64,000 bases of DNA, taken from Marchantia polymorpha subsp. ruderalis (Eukaryota; Streptophyta; Marchantiopsida; Marchantiales; Marchantiaceae). Position numbers and translations under genes: made by a program. The notes below the pieces were generated by a model. That model did no database searches, had not been told where the DNA came from, and saw nothing but the letters and a program-made list of their open reading frames with translations. The stretch spans positions 5,582,501 to 5,646,500 of the forward strand of contig AP031353.1 of NCBI GenBank assembly GCA_037833965.1, in the 5' to 3' direction. How positions within the stretch are numbered: position 1 is the first letter of the stretch; each line of letters starts with the position of its first letter. Positions 61,507 through 64,000 of the stretch are shown here, piece by piece.

Positions 61507-64000
61507 GCTCGTCCGTCCGCGGAGGTTCGCCTGTGCGCAAACGGAACATCTGTCCGCATCGCACGTGGTAACTCCGGAGGCCCTTGGCCCGTAGGCGGCC
61601 TCTCTCCCGACGAGGTTGCAGCGTGGCCCGTCGCTCCTGCGGTCGTCCGCGCTTCTTCTCGCCTCTCTGGCGACGCACTTCCTATCTCCGTCGCAATCGT
61701 CGCCGTGTCTGCACTGTCAGCTGGTAACACCAGTCTACGTGCCTTCTGCTTCGGCCGGCTGTATGGCTCGCACAGCGGCCGCGGTCGAATGGGAGCAGAG
61801 GGTTCTTGATGCTGCTCCTCTTCGGACTCTTCCCTCCATCGCCGCTTCCGCGGCACTCGCGCTGCAGGAGTGTGTCGCCCTTCGTCCCTCCGTCTTGATG
61901 GGGTAGAAGTCGGTGACTCCTCTGCGTCAGTATCGACCTCGTTCTCCCGCACATACTTCCCGGGATGGTCGATGGACAATGGCGGAAAATGTTCAAGCTC
62001 TGCCGCTGTCAAACAATTCCGCTGTCGATAAAAATTGATGAGGAAAGGAGAAAGATGGTTTAGAGTTCCCCCCTTCTCCTCAAACGCGTCTGTCGCATCA
62101 CCCTGTGCAGGATGCTCGCCTAGTGAATTGGAGTTCCCTCGATGACGCACTCCACAAAAGAGACCTGCCACAATGTGATGTAGCAGGCGCGGTGCGGCTG
62201 CAGTAATTGCATCAGCGCCGCGGACAGAGTCCGGCGAAATCGATCTTTGTAATCACGGGTCCTGTACCCATTCTTGGTAGACCTCCCGGTCTTGAACAGC
62301 TCCACAAATTGCGCCTCTTCTTGCTTGGTCACCTTGATGCTCTCGATGTCGAAAAGGAGATGCCCTGGCATGCCAGCACATCTTCCCAACGCCTGCGCCC
62401 AATCTTGGACTGTCCATTGGTCCACATGCGGACGCAATCCGCGCGAGGGTGGTCCCTGAGGCTCTAGCCACTCGCGCACCATATTCGCGCAGATGTAATT
62501 CCATCCCCATAGCAAGAAATCGAGCTTTCTTGCTATTAAGCGCTCTTCGAAAGCGCGCAGCCCGTTCTGCGGCAGGCGAAGTGGCACCATCCGCAATCTG
62601 CTCGGTCTCGTCATTGCGTTCCTGGGGTTCGCTCGCCCGCTCATTCTACTTCCGCACTGTCCGCGTTTCTTTCTCTCTCGGCAAACTCTAATCGCTCTCA
62701 ATTCCAAATCACGCGCACTCACTTCTCCCTCAATCAACAAGAAATCTCCTGTGTGACGACGTCGGGAATGGTCCGCAGCCAGCAGATGGATGCGCGCAGC
62801 GCGCACAAGAGATTGGAATCGCGAATTCAAGAATGGGACGCTCTCCGCCGCCCGGTCGAAGGTCATGGTCGTCTCTTGGTCGTGAAGAACGTCTCACTTG
62901 ATGGCCGCGCCGGCTGTACGCTGGAACGGTCTTCGCTCTCACGCGCGGCTTCACGCTCCGCCGTCGTCGATTAAACTCTCACGCTCGAATTGGCGGATTT
63001 GAACTCCGCGAGCGTGTCACCCTGCGGACATGGGGGCGTAGCGCCGAAGGCGAGTTTTCCGCCTTGCGCGGTACACTTGTTCGTACCGCCCTTCGGCCAA
63101 TCTCCTTCTGCCTTGACGCGTGCGTCCGCATGTCGGACAAAAATTCAACTCCTGCCTGTGCGCAGGCAGGGGCTTCGGCGGATTCTCCGCCGGCGCGGAA
63201 CTTGAACATCCTCCTGTGCACAGGCGTTCGCCTGTGCGCAGGCGAATTCCGTCCGCGGCGCTGCGCTGGCGCGGAAGGCGTTGACCGTGGTCAGCCGTCT
63301 CCGCCCAGTCTGTCCGTTACTTGTCTCTCCGTCGGCGCTTCCGCCGCCGCAACTCCGTCCGTCCAAGAGTGCATCCACCCGTGCCGTCCGCACGGTCCGT
63401 ACCTATTGGATTACTCTGGCGGCTCCTCCGACGTACGCTGCGCTGCGCTGGCGCGGAAGGCGCCGTACACTTTCTACCTCACAAGGCGCATTTCTAGGGC
63501 CCAAGGCGGATTTTCCGCCGACGCCGAAGTGCCTGTGCACAGGCGAACGCCTGTGCGTAGGCGGACTTCGCGCCTTCCCTAACCCTACTTCGCCTGTGCA
63601 CAGGCGAACGCCTTCGTCTGCGCATAGGACAAAACTTGAATCCCCCTTCCGCGTAGGCGGAATTCGCGCGGGTGGCGAACTCCTTCCGCCGTAGGCGACC
63701 GCCTCCGTTTCTTCCAGTAGCGATAACTCCCTAAGTCCTCGTCCGTTCCAAGCGTTCTTGGGCTCGTTAGAATCAGCGCGTCGAGCTCTTTCCAACGGGA
63801 CCCTAACTTGGTCAAGGCGCCCGAGGGTTGACCTAATTACGGGGGTTTCCCTACAGCCGCGGACGCAACCTCCGAAGGCGGGTTTTGCGCCTTGCGCCGT
63901 AGAGATCCTAACTGCGGAGCTCGCAGGGAGGGTGGTGCCTGTGCGTGCTGCGGCACCCCAAATCCCAGATTCTACAAGATCCCTCGAGAATCCCCACGAT

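Larger units (their letters stand above)
50996..62866 (-). pseudogene. LTR-encoded protein, 5' LTR copy, broken
   Basis: The same frame as the 1050-aa ORF, split into 62866-61511, 60648-59525 and 51667-50996 by two LTR insertions. In addition, a TGG codon is TAG at about 62120 and one base is missing near 62089 ('acgcgtctgtcg' against 'acgcgtgctgtcg'), so even the joined frame would be interrupted. Confidence 0.85.
38782..64000 (-). mobile_element. Element 1: giant-LTR Ty3/gypsy retrotransposon (5' end outside window)
   Basis: 3' LTR 38782-44192, internal region 44193-49988, 5' LTR from 49989 to beyond 64000 with two insertions. LTRs start TGTGGTACCCC and end GGTTATTACA. Removing the insertions, the 5' LTR here covers all but about 113 bp of the 5.4-kb LTR. 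The internal domain order gag-PR-RT-RNaseH-INT identifies Metaviridae. The tRNA-Asp-like primer site, the FIDD polymerase box and the lack of a chromodomain point to the Tat/Athila side of plant gypsy elements. The combination of very long LTRs and a short 5.8-kb interior is unusual. Confidence 0.85.
49989..64000 (-). repeat. Element 1 5' LTR (interrupted, runs off the window)
   Basis: LTR pieces 49989-51667, 59525-60648 and 61511-64000 align in order with 38782-44079 of the 3' LTR. The interruptions are Element 2 and a solo LTR. About 113 bp should lie beyond 64000. Confidence 0.85.

Noticed and set aside
1-64000. CRISPR arrays, bacterial operons, tRNA or rRNA genes
   Set aside because: No regularly spaced repeats, no Shine-Dalgarno-led gene strings and no tRNA or rRNA signatures were seen.

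Overview
The window looks like nuclear DNA of a land plant. It contains short GT-AG introns, AT-rich spacers, Ty3/gypsy (Metaviridae) retrotransposons with tRNA-Asp-type primer sites and no chromodomain, pogo-like MITEs, a Mutator-like TIR element and degenerate U2 snRNA copies. A bryophyte or lycophyte would fit, but the sequence does not fix the species. There are no bacterial-type operons, CRISPR arrays or rRNA genes.

Left part (1-38,090): an expanded, rearranged cluster of small secreted-peptide precursor genes. I recognise three related classes, all built by hand splicing as three exons with the same intron phases (1, then 0). Exon 1 carries a signal peptide, exon 2 is a 44-50 nt mini-exon starting with a split Gly codon, and exon 3 carries an RR(R/I)L site followed by a short, Pro-rich, highly variable tail. 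The RRxL-type site matches the site-1-protease (subtilase) cleavage motif known from plant peptide precursors. Class A has one intact gene (7791-8559) and one truncated copy (20107). Class P has five apparently intact + strand copies (11392, 13884, 23757, 29687, 37144) and two broken - strand copies (21555, 34926). Class K has two intact copies (15264, 25483) and one lacking exon 1 (33109). The copies sit in repeated blocks made of an AT-rich spacer, a repeat here called R1, U2 snRNA-like sequence, a P gene and a K gene. Some blocks are inverted. In the P gene at 29687 the last exon and its intron are repeated three times in 492-bp units. No database was searched; 'peptide hormone-like' is inferred from architecture.

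Other elements on the left include two pogo/Emigrant-like MITEs (4361, 5722), an old LTR relic between them (4810-5410), a Mutator-like element with 9-bp target duplications that contains a second TIR element (18126-19343), and a 521-bp solo LTR with 5-bp duplications (33825-34345) inside a broken P gene.

Right part (38,091-64,000): nested retrotransposons on the - strand. Element 1 has a gag-protease ORF ending in UAG-CAA-UUA (the TMV-type leaky stop context) followed in frame by RT, RNase H and integrase. Its LTRs are about 5.4 kb, almost as long as its 5.8-kb internal part, and carry a 1050-codon ORF intact in the 3' LTR. The 5' LTR runs off the window and is interrupted by Element 2 (51668-59520, a complete 7.85-kb gypsy element with a 1590-codon gag-pol, an extra zinc-knuckle ORF upstream of gag and LTRs that look identical) and by a solo LTR of the same family (60649-61506). 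A 691-bp LTR end at 38091-38781 suggests Element 1 itself jumped into another copy of its own LTR.
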